Of a stretch of 64,000 nt of DNA, positions 8,050 through 17,272 are shown one piece after another. The notes beneath the pieces were generated by a model. The model made no database searches. It saw only the letters and a program-made list of their open reading frames with translations, and was not told the DNA's origin. The DNA is from Candidatus Acidiferrum typicum (GTDB lineage: Bacteria; Acidobacteriota; Terriglobia; Acidiferrales; UBA7541). The position numbers and the translations under genes were made by a program. Location of the stretch: NCBI GenBank assembly GCA_025463055.1, contig JAOAPV010000038.1:62001-126000 (forward strand). The letters are read 5' to 3'. Positions within the stretch are counted from its first letter, which is position 1; each line of letters opens with the position of its first letter.

Positions 8050-11000
8050 ATGCGACAACAACGTGTCGTTCAATTGTGGATGTTTTTCTTCTTTTCCAGT
8101 TTGGTACCCCAATGTATATACGGGCAGACCCAGGCTATAACCGAGGCGAACCGACAAGGCGCTGTTTGGAAAGCGAATACGATATACAACGTCGCTAAGG
8201 GCGCAAAGTATGAGCAGTTCGCTCTACTCGCGTATGCAAATTACTGTTTCGAGGTTGATCCGAACACAAAAGCCGAGGCAGTAAAAGCCGTGATTAGGAA
8301 GGCGAACGCAGAAATTGTTATCGCCAACAAGCAAGATTCCGATCCTTTGACAACGCTATACGCCGCCGCCGCGAACCTCGGGCGGATTGTCGGATCAAGT
8401 GACCCGGCTTACCAGCGGCTTGCCAAAGAGCTCCTGCAGTTGCGACCGGTTCTCAGGATTGGTAAAATTCCGTTTTCTGATGTTAGAACTAACTCGCATC
8501 TGACATGGGAATTTGGCGAAGCCGTCTTAGCACGAAGCCTCGAATTAGGCCGAGCGAATTCACACTACAATAATCTTCTAAGTGAATCGTTCGCATCAGT
8601 GGTTACCGTTCCTCCGACCAGCAGTGTCCAAGAAATCATAATGGCTAACCCGGATTTCAAGCGCGATACTCCTAGTCTAAAGTTAGCGCAAGGGTCACAA
8701 CCTTCAACTCAGGACATTCTTGATGCTTTCAAGTTGGAGACACAACGCATAATAGCGGGCATCCGCAAGAATCGTCTGCTCCTTGCCAAGCTAAATGAGC
8801 GGCTAGCATCGACCTCAGGTGTTCCTGCAGGTAAGAAAGACAAGAAGTCGGCGCAGAAAGAACACGACGACAATGATGCTGTAGACGAGTCGGAGGTTCT
8901 CATTGACGGTGGTCGCGGTTCTGTAAGCTTGCTTTCTACATTTGCGAAACTATCCGGCAACGCAGAACTGAGTCATCAAATCGAGGTCGTGGGTGGAGGC
9001 GCTTTAGATGTTCTCCAATCGATAGCCAAGTACAACAACACTATAAGTAAGATGAGTTCGTTGGCTCAGGCCGCGAGCGTCGTGTCGGTAATGGCGACTT
9101 TTGTTGGCGCTTTCGTGGCTATCGCCGAGCTTAGCTCCGGGCCTGATAACAGCAGTTCTGTATTGTCCGAACAGATTCAGTTACTGAGCCAACAGATTGC
9201 ACAACTTTCTGAGGATATGCACGCACGATTTGACAGGTTAGAACAGGGTATGACAGCAGCGTTCAATGCATTGAATGAGAATGTTCGAGAGCTATTTGTG
9301 CTACAGCAGCAGGTGTTCCTGGAGGTTGGAAAGGCCAGGCAAGACTTACGGTTGGTTGAGGCCCGCCTGGAGGAGCTACAGGAACGATTGGACACCCTCC
9401 GTGTTCAGAATGAACAATTTCTTCGAGCGTTTGCAGACCGAGAGTTTCAGCATGAACTGGCGGATTGTCTAGAACACGACAACTTTTATCCAGGTATCGC
9501 GATGTCAGCAGAGAAGTTCGGTGCATGCAGGCTTGAGTTCGCCCAGCACGGCACCACGGCTTCCAAAGACATCTTAAGCACCGGATTTGTGGCTGACTAT
9601 GATCCCGAAAATATCGCAACCCGCATCGAAGAACGCCCGATCACTGAGAACCTTAACTACTTGGCGGGTTTGGCGGAGAGTGCTTTTGGTGAAAGCGACA
9701 TGAGATCTCTTTCGGGCAACGTCGCGAGCTTGAGGGAATGGTCGTTGGCTACAGAAGCATACATCCAACTTGGGTTGGCGCATCCCAATTACATCTCCGC
9801 GGCGGTCATTTCGGCTACTGCAGCGATGTCACAGGTCGGCGAGCAGTTGCAACAAGTTGCTGGCAAGGCTCGAAGTGCCTCACTGTTTCGCAAGCTAGTC
9901 GCGAATTACAGAAGCAAAGTTCAAGAGTTTCAGCTAGCACTGCAAGCCCTTGAACGCCAGTATGAAAAAGACTATGTCAAAGGTTATGACCTGACACTCG
10001 GTCCCAAGCAGAAGACTAACTACGAGTTTCGGGCTCAGGGCGCTAATTTTCTCGAAAGTTGCTTCACCCAGGCGGTCGAAAAGGGATGGACAGCTCCAAA
10101 CATGACCTTGGCAATGCCTGCGAAAATGACCTGGTTAGTTCCTCAATGGTATGCGTCCGCCGAAGATATGGAATTGGGTGCTCTAGCAGTGTGCTTTTAC
10201 ACTAAGCCGTTTTCCTCAGAAGAGTCGGAGAAAAACCGCGTCCTGGAACTTGGTTTTGGGAGTACCCAGATATATGGGATTCGATTAACTGCCACGCCTG
10301 CCGTCAAAGTAGTGGGGTGGTTTCGCACTCGTTCGCAGACGAAGGCGATTCAAGTTTTTGAAAAGACTTTCACATTGGCTCCAGTTTGGTGGGCGACTAT
10401 CGAAGAAAAAACGGGTCAGCTTAAACCCCCGTTCTGGCCTCGCACGGGCGTGACATTTGGGCCCACTTCGGAGCAACTGCTCAGCTCGAATTGGGAGGCC
10501 GGTGAGAAGCTGAAGGAAAAGCTCGAGGCAATTGTGGCAACCGCTGAAAGGGGAAAATCTTACGATCGTTCTCCATACGCGAAGGACGACGCAGCAGTTC
10601 AGAAAGTCGTGAGCGAGTATCTTAACGAGCACGGGAGGCGGCTGTACAACGGTATTGCGGATGGAACCTTCGAACGCGATAGCATCCAACGCCTCAGTCG
10701 GCGCGTGGACGGCGCCAGGGCAGCGCTGTTGGCCTTTACTATGCTCGCTTCTTCATCGGGAGCCTCGCAGACTGATACGGTTCGTGCCATGTTCTTTGGT
10801 AAAGAGAGGCTGCCAGGCTCGCGTGACTTATTGCTCTCTTATCATTTCGCGGTTTCACAGGGCGAACTACAACAGAATAGACTCGCGGCCGAATTAGAGG
10901 AACATGGATATCAAATGAATTGTCGATCATTTATTCAAGCGATGCGGAGGCGAGACACGCATGTAGCTCAACTGTATGTCCAAGCGGGTATTGCGTCACG

Positions 11001-11331
11001 CCTTGGTGAAGCAGATCGGTCGTGGACGCTAAACGAACTGCAGCGCCTCCCCGACAGTCGGACAGCCCGCCAGCTCGCAACTGCATTTCGAGTCAAAGCA
11101 AATACTGAACATCGTCAAGGACTCCGACTTGCATATGCCGGTGAGGAGAACAGGCGGCTCGTGGCTGAGCGTCTTCAAGCTTTCGAGACGCTAGTTCCCC
11201 AAATCTTGGCAGGAAGTAGCCAGGAGCCCGTCCAAATTCCAGAAATACAATACGAAATGCACCGTTTAGAGTTCTTTAGGGATTGGGGCGCGAGTCTCCC
11301 GAATGTCAGCGATAGGACTCTTTCTCATTGA
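8050..11331 (+). CDS. Large exported coiled-coil protein of unknown function
   Basis: This protein of 1093 residues starts after an AAGGA ribosome-binding site. Residues 1-25 look like a signal peptide (short basic start, then a long Phe/Leu core). The N-terminal part (about 30-300) is helical, with a charged Lys/Asp-rich linker near 265-280. An apolar segment follows at about 338-361 (MATFVGAFVAIAEL), directly before a long heptad-rich coiled coil at about 372-462, rich in Gln, Leu and Glu. The remaining 600 residues are mixed, with no motif I recognise. The arrangement of a hydrophobic hairpin and coiled coil recalls membrane-inserting or pore-forming helical proteins, but this is only an analogy. 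It is followed 46 bp later by a DUF1573-like gene that is probably co-transcribed. Its base composition is more AT-rich than the window's core genes. Confidence 0.72.
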   Translation: MRQQRVVQLWMFFFFSSLVPQCIYGQTQAITEANRQGAVWKANTIYNVAKGAKYEQFALLAYANYCFEVDPNTKAEAVKAVIRKANAEIVIANKQDSDPLTTLYAAAANLGRIVGSSDPAYQRLAKELLQLRPVLRIGKIPFSDVRTNSHLTWEFGEAVLARSLELGRANSHYNNLLSESFASVVTVPPTSSVQEIIMANPDFKRDTPSLKLAQGSQPSTQDILDAFKLETQRIIAGIRKNRLLLAKLNERLASTSGVPAGKKDKKSAQKEHDDNDAVDESEVLIDGGRGSVSLLSTFAKLSGNAELSHQIEVVGGGALDVLQSIAKYNNTISKMSSLAQAASVVSVMATFVGAFVAIAELSSGPDNSSSVLSEQIQLLSQQIAQLSEDMHARFDRLEQGMTAAFNALNENVRELFVLQQQVFLEVGKARQDLRLVEARLEELQERLDTLRVQNEQFLRAFADREFQHELADCLEHDNFYPGIAMSAEKFGACRLEFAQHGTTASKDILSTGFVADYDPENIATRIEERPITENLNYLAGLAESAFGESDMRSLSGNVASLREWSLATEAYIQLGLAHPNYISAAVISATAAMSQVGEQLQQVAGKARSASLFRKLVANYRSKVQEFQLALQALERQYEKDYVKGYDLTLGPKQKTNYEFRAQGANFLESCFTQAVEKGWTAPNMTLAMPAKMTWLVPQWYASAEDMELGALAVCFYTKPFSSEESEKNRVLELGFGSTQIYGIRLTATPAVKVVGWFRTRSQTKAIQVFEKTFTLAPVWWATIEEKTGQLKPPFWPRTGVTFGPTSEQLLSSNWEAGEKLKEKLEAIVATAERGKSYDRSPYAKDDAAVQKVVSEYLNEHGRRLYNGIADGTFERDSIQRLSRRVDGARAALLAFTMLASSSGASQTDTVRAMFFGKERLPGSRDLLLSYHFAVSQGELQQNRLAAELEEHGYQMNCRSFIQAMRRRDTHVAQLYVQAGIASRLGEADRSWTLNELQRLPDSRTARQLATAFRVKANTEHRQGLRLAYAGEENRRLVAERLQAFETLVPQILAGSSQEPVQIPEIQYEMHRLEFFRDWGASLPNVSDRTLSH

Positions 11332-11377
11332 TGTATCCACAGCACTATTAACTTGACTGGCCGTAAGGAGGTTAAAA

Positions 11378-12124
11378 ATGCTTTGTCGCGCTGTCCTAGT
11401 TTTCCTGATGTCGAGTTCTACAATGCGTGCATGTTTTGCAGAGGTTAGCAAACCGATTGCAGTGGTGAAGAACTCCTCTGTCATCACAGCAGCAGTAAAA
11501 CTGGGAGAGCAGGCCCGTGCGGCTTACGAAGTTCAGAATGTCGGGAATGAGGGCTTGGCTATTTTGTCCGTACAGAGTCCCTGCAGTTGCATCGTAGTCC
11601 ACTTCGATTCCTTCATTCCGCCCAAGCGAACCGGATCTGTGGAGGTGATGATCGATACCCGGGTGTTCGGGGAAGGTGAGGTTGTTCCCTTTTATGTGAA
11701 GACCAATGACTCGAAGTCACCCAGTCTCCGCCTTACAGCAACAGTAAAGACCATGAGGTACGTAGAGATTCGCCCCAACTCCTTCGTCACATTCGGCGAC
11801 ATTCAGCGCGGCAAGGGTGCAGCGACAAGTTTGCAACTGTCCTCTTCGCGGCCTGATTTCCAACCGACGGTCGACACGTCCGCACCGTACTTATCTGCTC
11901 GTCTTGGTGAGGTTCGCGCTGCCATCGGGATGACTAGCGTGCAGTTGTTTGTCTCGATCGCGAGTGATGCCCCGAAGGGAATATTCAACGCAGACGTAGT
12001 CGTACTGACAGGACTTCAAGAGGAGCCCGAAATTCATATTCCAATAGGTGCGTTTTTGACATCGGCACCGCAAAAGTCTCGCGTCGGAACACCCACTCGT
12101 CGGAACTCAGACGCGAATCACTAG
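11378..12124 (+). CDS. Exported DUF1573-like protein
   Basis: This protein of 248 residues is preceded by a full-consensus Shine-Dalgarno sequence (AAGGAGGT, 11365-11372). A signal peptide covers about residues 1-22. The core resembles DUF1573, an Ig-like beta-sandwich: the YEVQNVGNEGLAILSVQSPC segment, a Cys-x-Cys pair, an IPPKRTGSVEVMIDTR strand pair, then a second domain of similar type. The family is exported and of unknown role; the fold suggests binding or scaffolding at the cell surface. The short gap to the coiled-coil gene suggests the two form a module, with this protein acting on or with the larger one. Confidence 0.7.
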   Translation: MLCRAVLVFLMSSSTMRACFAEVSKPIAVVKNSSVITAAVKLGEQARAAYEVQNVGNEGLAILSVQSPCSCIVVHFDSFIPPKRTGSVEVMIDTRVFGEGEVVPFYVKTNDSKSPSLRLTATVKTMRYVEIRPNSFVTFGDIQRGKGAATSLQLSSSRPDFQPTVDTSAPYLSARLGEVRAAIGMTSVQLFVSIASDAPKGIFNADVVVLTGLQEEPEIHIPIGAFLTSAPQKSRVGTPTRRNSDANH

Positions 12125-12135
12125 AGTTGAGCCCG

Positions 12136-12147
12136 GAACATATGTTC
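12136..12147. repeat. Perfect 12-bp palindrome GAACATATGTTC between convergent genes
   Basis: GAACATATGTTC lies 12 bp after the stop of the DUF1573-like gene. The GAAC-N4-GTTC core equals that of Gram-positive-type LexA boxes. Its position between the 3' ends of two convergent genes argues against promoter control, so chance or a weak structural role is as likely. Confidence 0.3.
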
Positions 12148-12205
12148 TCTCAATGCTCAGTCATCCGACCAATTTATGGAAGCGACGTGAAAGGTTTCCG
12201 CAGAC

Positions 12206-12523
12206 TCAGAGCAACTTTTGGAGTTCCGCATTCAAGGCAGATAGCGTTGTCGAGGAAAGTGAAAGGGAGACAGACTTGCTGGATGCTGCGAGTGACGCAA
12301 GTGCAGGAAGGCTCTTGCCAAGAGCTGAGACTAAATCCGAGACGGGCAGGTCTTGAACGGATATGGAAAAAATATCTCCTTCGGAGATTTCAATCTCAGA
12401 CAAATGGCCGCTACACATCTTCTTGCAGGGACCATTGGGTTCACGATACCAAGCAATGCAGCCTTTCGGGCAAGTAATTGTGCACTTTGGGTGGCCAGGT
12501 GCCGTGCAGGTTTTCACGCTCAT
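12206..12523 (-). CDS. Small Cys-rich hypothetical protein
   Basis: This is about 105 residues from the ATG at 12523; a longer frame starts at 12571. The N-terminus is dense in cysteine (Cys6, 14, 18, 22, 33 and 37, with His11), including KCTITCPKGC, which looks like a metal-binding knuckle or disulfide cluster. The C-terminal half is acidic, then Ser/Leu-rich and amphipathic. No signal peptide is visible. The frame occupies a gap between two clear genes, and the regular cysteine spacing is not expected of random sequence. The function is unknown. GGAGG is present but sits directly against the ATG, so the start is uncertain. Confidence 0.5.
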   Translation of the reverse strand: MSVKTCTAPGHPKCTITCPKGCIAWYREPNGPCKKMCSGHLSEIEISEGDIFSISVQDLPVSDLVSALGKSLPALASLAASSKSVSLSLSSTTLSALNAELQKLL

Positions 12524-12833
12524 CCTCCGACGTGTGCATAACAAGTGCGCTTCTTCGACGAGCAGAAGCAATGTAGAGGAGGAGTGACGCTATCACAGTA
12601 ATGTCCCGGTGGGCAACCTCTGCCTGATACCGTAGAACTTTCATAGATGCGCGACGCTTGGCGCAATTTATGCGGTCTCCGGCGTTTCAGAGGTCGGGGG
12701 AGTACTTGATCTCGCCACTGGCTTCAATTTCGCCCAATCCCATAGTTTTGGATATCAAAATAGTTACACTACTGCGGCCCGAAATCATAGCCCCCTGCGC
12801 CGAATTCAGAATGCGAATTGCCGAACGCTGCGT
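12524..12833. other. Intergenic stretch without recognisable gene
   Basis: This is about 310 bp between the Cys-rich gene and the end of the DNA ligase gene. Short frames here lack coding character. No convincing promoter, hairpin or RNA gene was seen. Confidence 0.5.
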
Positions 12834-13820
12834 TTACACCTCATTGACAACCTCTCTCGGATTCTTATCTTCGCGGAGCGCCACGAATTTGGAATGCCGC
12901 AACCTGTCTGCTTCTGTCCACTCAAGAAATTCGATAACGGCAACGAATTTGGGGCGAACCCATACGCATTTCTTCATCTTCTCGGCGTCCAAAATCTCTC
13001 CCCATCGAGCACGTCCAGTCTCCGGCAAATTCACGAACGGACATTTGTCAGTGACTAGAGGCTTCAGCTTCTCGTAAACCATCCTGCGGGTTGCCGGCAC
13101 AAATCCATTTCTCACTCGGGCGACATAGTACAAATCCTTGCCGCGATAGTAGCCAACGATGATCGAATCGACGCCGTGAGGCCCGCGAATAAATCCGCCG
13201 ATAACGAATTCCTGACCCTTGTTGATCCGCATCTTGACCCAGGCGCCTGAACACTTTCCGGCTTCGTAGAGGCTGTCTTTGCGTTTTCCGATGACGCCTT
13301 CGAGTTGCTGTTTGCGAACGGCAGCAAGCATATCGTCAGCGGAAATGTGGAACTGCTCTGAGAGGCGAATACGCGGCGAGTGCAGCTTGAATGTCTTCAT
13401 AAGCTCCCGTCGCTCGCTCAATGGCAGACTTGTCAGATCATGTCCTCTCAAGATAATGAGATCGAAGACGAAGTAGCGAATGCGTGAGGCTTCAACAGTG
13501 AAGTGCTGAAGGCGATGAAAATCCGGCCTTCCGGACTCGTCCAGGGCTACAACCTCGCCATCGATAACGGTATCGGCGGGTAGATTTCGGAGTGCCTCAA
13601 CGATCTGCGGGAACCGTTTGTTGAAGTTCTTTCCATTCCGTGAATACAGAATAGTGTCACGGCCTTTGACTCCAAGCGCTCGATAACCGTCCAGCTTGAT
13701 CTCCCAGACCCACTGCTGACCCGCCGGTAGTTTCGAGACAGAGAGGCACTCCATTGGCTCGACGAAAGTGGCTTTCACTTGCGACAACGAGTACAAGCGT
13801 CTCTTTAGGGCGGCGCACAT
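12834..13820 (-). CDS. ATP-dependent DNA ligase (LigC / LigD ligase-domain type)
   Basis: This protein of 328 residues has the two-domain minimum of bacterial ATP-dependent ligases. The nucleotidyltransferase domain has motif I EIKLDGYRA (Lys42 is the adenylated residue), a VIDGEVVAL motif III-like strand, LEGVIGKR (motif IV) and WVKMR (motif V). An OB-fold domain follows, ending in the LRHSKFVALREDKNPREV signature of LigD ligase modules. There is no polymerase or phosphoesterase domain, so it is a stand-alone ligase. No ku gene is visible in the window. Such proteins act in non-homologous end joining or base-excision repair; which one cannot be decided here. Confidence 0.92.
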   Translation of the reverse strand: MCAALKRRLYSLSQVKATFVEPMECLSVSKLPAGQQWVWEIKLDGYRALGVKGRDTILYSRNGKNFNKRFPQIVEALRNLPADTVIDGEVVALDESGRPDFHRLQHFTVEASRIRYFVFDLIILRGHDLTSLPLSERRELMKTFKLHSPRIRLSEQFHISADDMLAAVRKQQLEGVIGKRKDSLYEAGKCSGAWVKMRINKGQEFVIGGFIRGPHGVDSIIVGYYRGKDLYYVARVRNGFVPATRRMVYEKLKPLVTDKCPFVNLPETGRARWGEILDAEKMKKCVWVRPKFVAVIEFLEWTEADRLRHSKFVALREDKNPREVVNEV

Positions 13821-13945
13821 ATCGATGACATCCTGAACACAACATCCATTTTAAAAACTGGACCGAATTTCCGTTTCATCTGAGCATAAACGGGAAAGCA
13901 ATTTATTTCCTCGATCGAATTGACCCATCAGATGACGGAAAAGCA

Positions 13946-14521
13946 ATGAAGGCACTACGGTTCTGGCTGCAACTGAATGGAATCGAACAGGAGATCATCA
14001 TACCGGCAGAATATGTCGAATCAACCATCGTCCCAGCCGCCGAACACGAAGCTGGACACATCATCGCAGCACATCATTACAAAGCTCGTGTTTTGGGCAT
14101 TGCTGTGGGATTCATTCCCGAACATCACCAACGGGGAATGTTTCTACAAGCCGTTTATGCGTGGAAAAAGAGGAATTGGTCTATTGAAACTCAGTGTGAA
14201 GTGAAAGCAGCAGGACCCGCAGCAGACATTTTGTATTCTCGTGAGTGTAGTGAACAAGCGGCCAAAGGTGACCTCGACGACATCGAGGCTCTAACAGGAG
14301 TACGTTCTTTAGAACCTTATCTGAGTCAGGCAAAAGGATTTCTCGCCGAATACGCGGATCAGTTCAAATCGATAACCGCTCGCTTGCGTGAAAACTTAGA
14401 GACTGTTGAAGAGCGAACGTTGGGAATGCTCCCTACCAAGTATATCGGCGCATTTTTGGTTGACGAGGCCCAGTTAATGGGATGCCTCGCTCACCGTGAG
14501 TCAAACGTTCCCTCTAGCTGA
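13946..14521 (+). CDS. M41-like HEAGH metallopeptidase-domain protein
   Basis: This protein of 191 residues has the FtsH-type zinc motif HEAGH at 34-38 and a downstream GDLDDIEAL segment (about residues 110-118) that matches the third metal ligand region of M41 peptidases. It lacks the AAA+ ATPase and the membrane segments of FtsH, so it is a peptidase-like domain on its own. The RECSEQAAKGDLDD region resembles the usual M41 arrangement between helix and aspartate ligand. The 3' end overlaps the end of the convergent HEPN gene by 8 bp. The family is probably M41-like; the activity and substrate are unknown. Confidence 0.65.
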   Translation: MKALRFWLQLNGIEQEIIIPAEYVESTIVPAAEHEAGHIIAAHHYKARVLGIAVGFIPEHHQRGMFLQAVYAWKKRNWSIETQCEVKAAGPAADILYSRECSEQAAKGDLDDIEALTGVRSLEPYLSQAKGFLAEYADQFKSITARLRENLETVEERTLGMLPTKYIGAFLVDEAQLMGCLAHRESNVPSS

Positions 14522-15785
14522 ATTTCCGCCGATCTATTTCGGAGAACAAATCAGCATCAGGTACGTCTCCCCAAGTCGAAGCTTGGGTCAGTATTTCAAA
14601 CAAAGATCTAGAGCAGAATTTCAACGAGTCACGCAAGTCGTCCCTCGCTACATGGTCATTTCCAGCGTGTACTATCTGGCTTCTCCGATCATAGAGATAT
14701 CTCATTCTCTGAGAGACTGCGAGTCGATCCTTGACTGTGGATTCCGTCAGCAGGGCAATGGAATCAGCGAGAGTTGCGCGAAGTGGAACACCAGGGTCCC
14801 GAGAAAACAATGATTCAAGCGCAATAACAGCAAAAATAAACGCTGAAAGCTCGTCGCTTTGAATTTTTGCGTCGAGAGCCCTGCTGTAAAAGGCCAGTGC
14901 GTTGCGAACTCGCTTGGATAGATTTCCTTTACTGGTGTAAAGCCATTCAATCATGTTGTCGAACCTGTTTGCCCGAAACTCTTGTAGCCTTTCAGGGGAT
15001 AGGGTCAATCCAGTGAATAACTCCCCTCCCGTTTTCTGCAAACCCTCTCGGCGCATTTCTCCATCTTCCAGGTTCAACACAACACTTGAATACACATGCT
15101 CGGACAGATCGCCCGACATAATTTCCAAAGTCGCAGGGGGACCTTCAACCGAGAACTTGTCGTCGAACATTCTCAGGACGGGAAAAATCTGGCGGACAAA
15201 CATTTCATGGAATTGCCCTTTCAGCATGTACTGATCTTTTTTCGTGAACATAATTACCAAAGGGCGATGAATTAGATTGTGGCCTGTGGTTCTTTCCATG
15301 TGCTCAAATAAGCCTTCGCGTATTTTTGCGGTCTTGAAGCCAGCGGCCTCGATAGTGGCAACGAAGTCCTTCTCTGTCCCTTGAGGAGGCACGATCAAGA
15401 ACTCCTTGATCTGAATAGGCGCTTGGATTCTAGTCATTCGGACAGGAACGATAAGTAATTTAGGTGCGGTTGCCCGCTTGAGGTTCGCACTGACTGTCTT
15501 CAAAAACCGTGCGGCAGAATCACGATCCGGCTTCGCTCGCCAATTGTCGTAGTCATAGGTCAGCGCCCATTCGACGAGCCCCCAGAAAGTGAAACCATCC
15601 ACATGCTCTGCTAACTCTTTGTTTTCGTATGCACTTTTATTGAACGAGTTGAACAACTTTTCTATTTCTTTAGGCAAGTCGAGATCGAGCAGTTTGTCGG
15701 CTGGTATGTCGGCTTTAGCAAGCTCAGCAATCAGCGCTTGAGCTGAGTCAAGCGTTCGCTGATCTTCGTCAAGTTGAATAGCCAT
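14514..15785 (-). CDS. Apea-like HEPN domain protein
   Basis: This protein of 423 residues has a mixed N-terminal region of unknown fold (about 1-280). The C-terminal helical domain carries a YDRRSQIVHAG motif (about residues 388-398), the R-x4-H catalytic signature of HEPN ribonucleases of the Apea-like group. ApeA-type HEPN proteins are anti-phage effectors that cut RNA. It is the last gene of a leftward three-gene set with two small genes just upstream (15 bp gap to the 82-residue gene), and it lies in a stretch rich in defence-type genes. Function as a toxin or abortive-infection nuclease is inferred from motif and context. Confidence 0.72.
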   Translation of the reverse strand: MAIQLDEDQRTLDSAQALIAELAKADIPADKLLDLDLPKEIEKLFNSFNKSAYENKELAEHVDGFTFWGLVEWALTYDYDNWRAKPDRDSAARFLKTVSANLKRATAPKLLIVPVRMTRIQAPIQIKEFLIVPPQGTEKDFVATIEAAGFKTAKIREGLFEHMERTTGHNLIHRPLVIMFTKKDQYMLKGQFHEMFVRQIFPVLRMFDDKFSVEGPPATLEIMSGDLSEHVYSSVVLNLEDGEMRREGLQKTGGELFTGLTLSPERLQEFRANRFDNMIEWLYTSKGNLSKRVRNALAFYSRALDAKIQSDELSAFIFAVIALESLFSRDPGVPLRATLADSIALLTESTVKDRLAVSQRMRYLYDRRSQIVHAGNDHVARDDLRDSLKFCSRSLFEILTQASTWGDVPDADLFSEIDRRKFS

Positions 15786-15800
15786 GCAAAAGGCAGAGAT

Positions 15801-16049
15801 TTACAGCAGAAAACGTTGTCTAATTTCATCCACTCGCGGAGCGGCAGCCGAAGGCGGATTTGTCATTCCTCGGGCGATCCTGGCTCGAATCTGATCTTCA
15901 GAAACTCCATAACGTTTGGTGCTCTTGTACTGACCCCATACCTGCATCATCGTGGCTCCGCGCTTGCTGCCACGCGGACCTCTGACAAAGCTGTTGACCA
16001 TTCCTTCAAGTCGATCTAACGCTGCGTCTCCTGCTGTAAGTGCGATCAT
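15801..16049 (-). CDS. Hypothetical protein upstream of the HEPN gene
   Basis: This protein of 82 residues is basic and helical, without a known motif. Its ATG overlaps the stop of the upstream gene (ATGA), and it ends 15 bp before the HEPN gene. Both facts support a real, translationally coupled gene. A small basic partner next to an HEPN RNase could be an antitoxin or regulator, but nothing in the sequence proves this. Confidence 0.6.
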   Translation of the reverse strand: MIALTAGDAALDRLEGMVNSFVRGPRGSKRGATMMQVWGQYKSTKRYGVSEDQIRARIARGMTNPPSAAAPRVDEIRQRFLL

Positions 16050-16390
16050 GCTGCACGTCCCTCTAACGGAGAAAATCTTACGACGAAATCTGATTCCAGG
16101 AACGGGACCATCTTGCTGTGGCTGTAACCGAACCTAGCCCATCTCCTACCGCCCTCGACGTGATATTGAGGTGTCAGCCCTTGAAAAACGGAGCGGCTTA
16201 GAACTTCAAAAATATTCGCTGCTTGAACGGATTGAATGTATATCCAGACTGCTAGTCCGTCTTCGTCTGGCACGCACCCGAATTTCTCAGTGCTATCAAA
16301 CAGCTTCGGCGCTTGGCGATTGAACTCGTCGATATTTCGCTGGATTCTTCTGCGCCAATCTTCGCGTTCGTCGTACGGAACGTTGCTCAT
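16046..16390 (-). CDS. Hypothetical protein, first gene of the HEPN operon
   Basis: This protein of 114 residues is counted from the ATG at 16390, chosen because AGAGGTC lies about 9 bases upstream; a GTG at 16423 would add 11 residues. It has a charged N-terminal helix (EDWRRRIQRNIDEFNR), then a probable alpha/beta part with several aromatic residues. No family is recognised. It overlaps the 82-residue gene by 4 nt. It is divergent from the DUF2971 gene, so the interval of about 90 bp before 16477 must hold both promoters. Confidence 0.6.
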   Translation of the reverse strand: MSNVPYDEREDWRRRIQRNIDEFNRQAPKLFDSTEKFGCVPDEDGLAVWIYIQSVQAANIFEVLSRSVFQGLTPQYHVEGGRRWARFGYSHSKMVPFLESDFVVRFSPLEGRAA

Positions 16391-16476
16391 CGGCGATTGA
16401 CCTCTGAGCCGAGATTTTACCACTCATCGCAGACATTGACGCGGCGAAGTTCACTTTGCTAAAAGTTAATAAATAG

Positions 16477-17259
16477 ATGCCTGTTGAAACCTACGTCGGC
16501 CAACTTCAGCCGGAAGACCAGGACGCGGTAATTTGGCGTTTCGTGAACATGAAGAAGTTCAGAGACCTCGTGGACACGCAAGAATTGTACTTCTGCCGGG
16601 CCGATCTCTTCTCACAAGATGAGACGGAGGGATTACCTCCTGAAAACTACAAGCCGTTCCCGCATTTGAATCCCCTCGATCTAAACGACAGACGACAGAT
16701 CGATGATTCAATCGGAAGCGTGGCACAGGATCGGGAAGCCTTCTATATCAACTGCTGGCATTTGTTTCGGGAAGAAACCTGCAAAATGTGGGAGCAGTAC
16801 GGTAAAGACGGTGTGGCAATTTGTTCTCGCTATCGACTGTTGAAAACTGAACTTTATGCCATGAAGGATCGTGCTTTTATCGGGTTAGTCAAATATGGGT
16901 CGGCTCACATGGAGGGATGGAATCTGTTTCGTTTCATAACGCACAAACGGAAAGAGTACGCAGCCGAACAGGAAGTACGAGCGTGGTTGTGGATCATAGA
17001 GCCTCACGCGAGCGGTAGCAGACATTTTGACTCGGACAATCGAGTATATACACGTCCGCTTACGCCCCCGCCTGACCACGTTTTGAAAGGTCACCGGCGA
17101 AAGATTAGCCTGCAAGCACTCGTTACTGGAATCGTTGTGACGCCCTGGGCTTCTTCAACGACATTCGAAGAAATCAGGACTCTAGTGGAAAATAAGGGGT
17201 ATACAATCCCGGTTCAACCTTCTGCTCTGACTCGCTACCGAGAGTTCCTTCCCTGTTGA
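16477..17259 (+). CDS. DUF2971 family protein
   Basis: This protein of 260 residues has the DUF2971 pattern: a WRFVNMKKFRDLVDTQELYF opening, then DLFSQDETEG, then CWHLFREETCKMWEQYGKDG, in which the CW and the MW-x-YG elements are the family hallmarks, and later KEYAAEQEVR. DUF2971 proteins are common in mobile and defence islands, and their biochemical role is unknown. The neighbours (HEPN operon divergent, SEC-C protein convergent 13 bp downstream) fit an island cargo gene. Confidence 0.8.
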   Translation: MPVETYVGQLQPEDQDAVIWRFVNMKKFRDLVDTQELYFCRADLFSQDETEGLPPENYKPFPHLNPLDLNDRRQIDDSIGSVAQDREAFYINCWHLFREETCKMWEQYGKDGVAICSRYRLLKTELYAMKDRAFIGLVKYGSAHMEGWNLFRFITHKRKEYAAEQEVRAWLWIIEPHASGSRHFDSDNRVYTRPLTPPPDHVLKGHRRKISLQALVTGIVVTPWASSTTFEEIRTLVENKGYTIPVQPSALTRYREFLPC

Positions 17260-17272
17260 CTCGGAGAAAGTC

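Noticed and set aside
12136-12147. LexA-type SOS box reading of GAACATATGTTC
   Set aside because: It lies between two 3' ends, not in a promoter. A functional SOS site is not supported.
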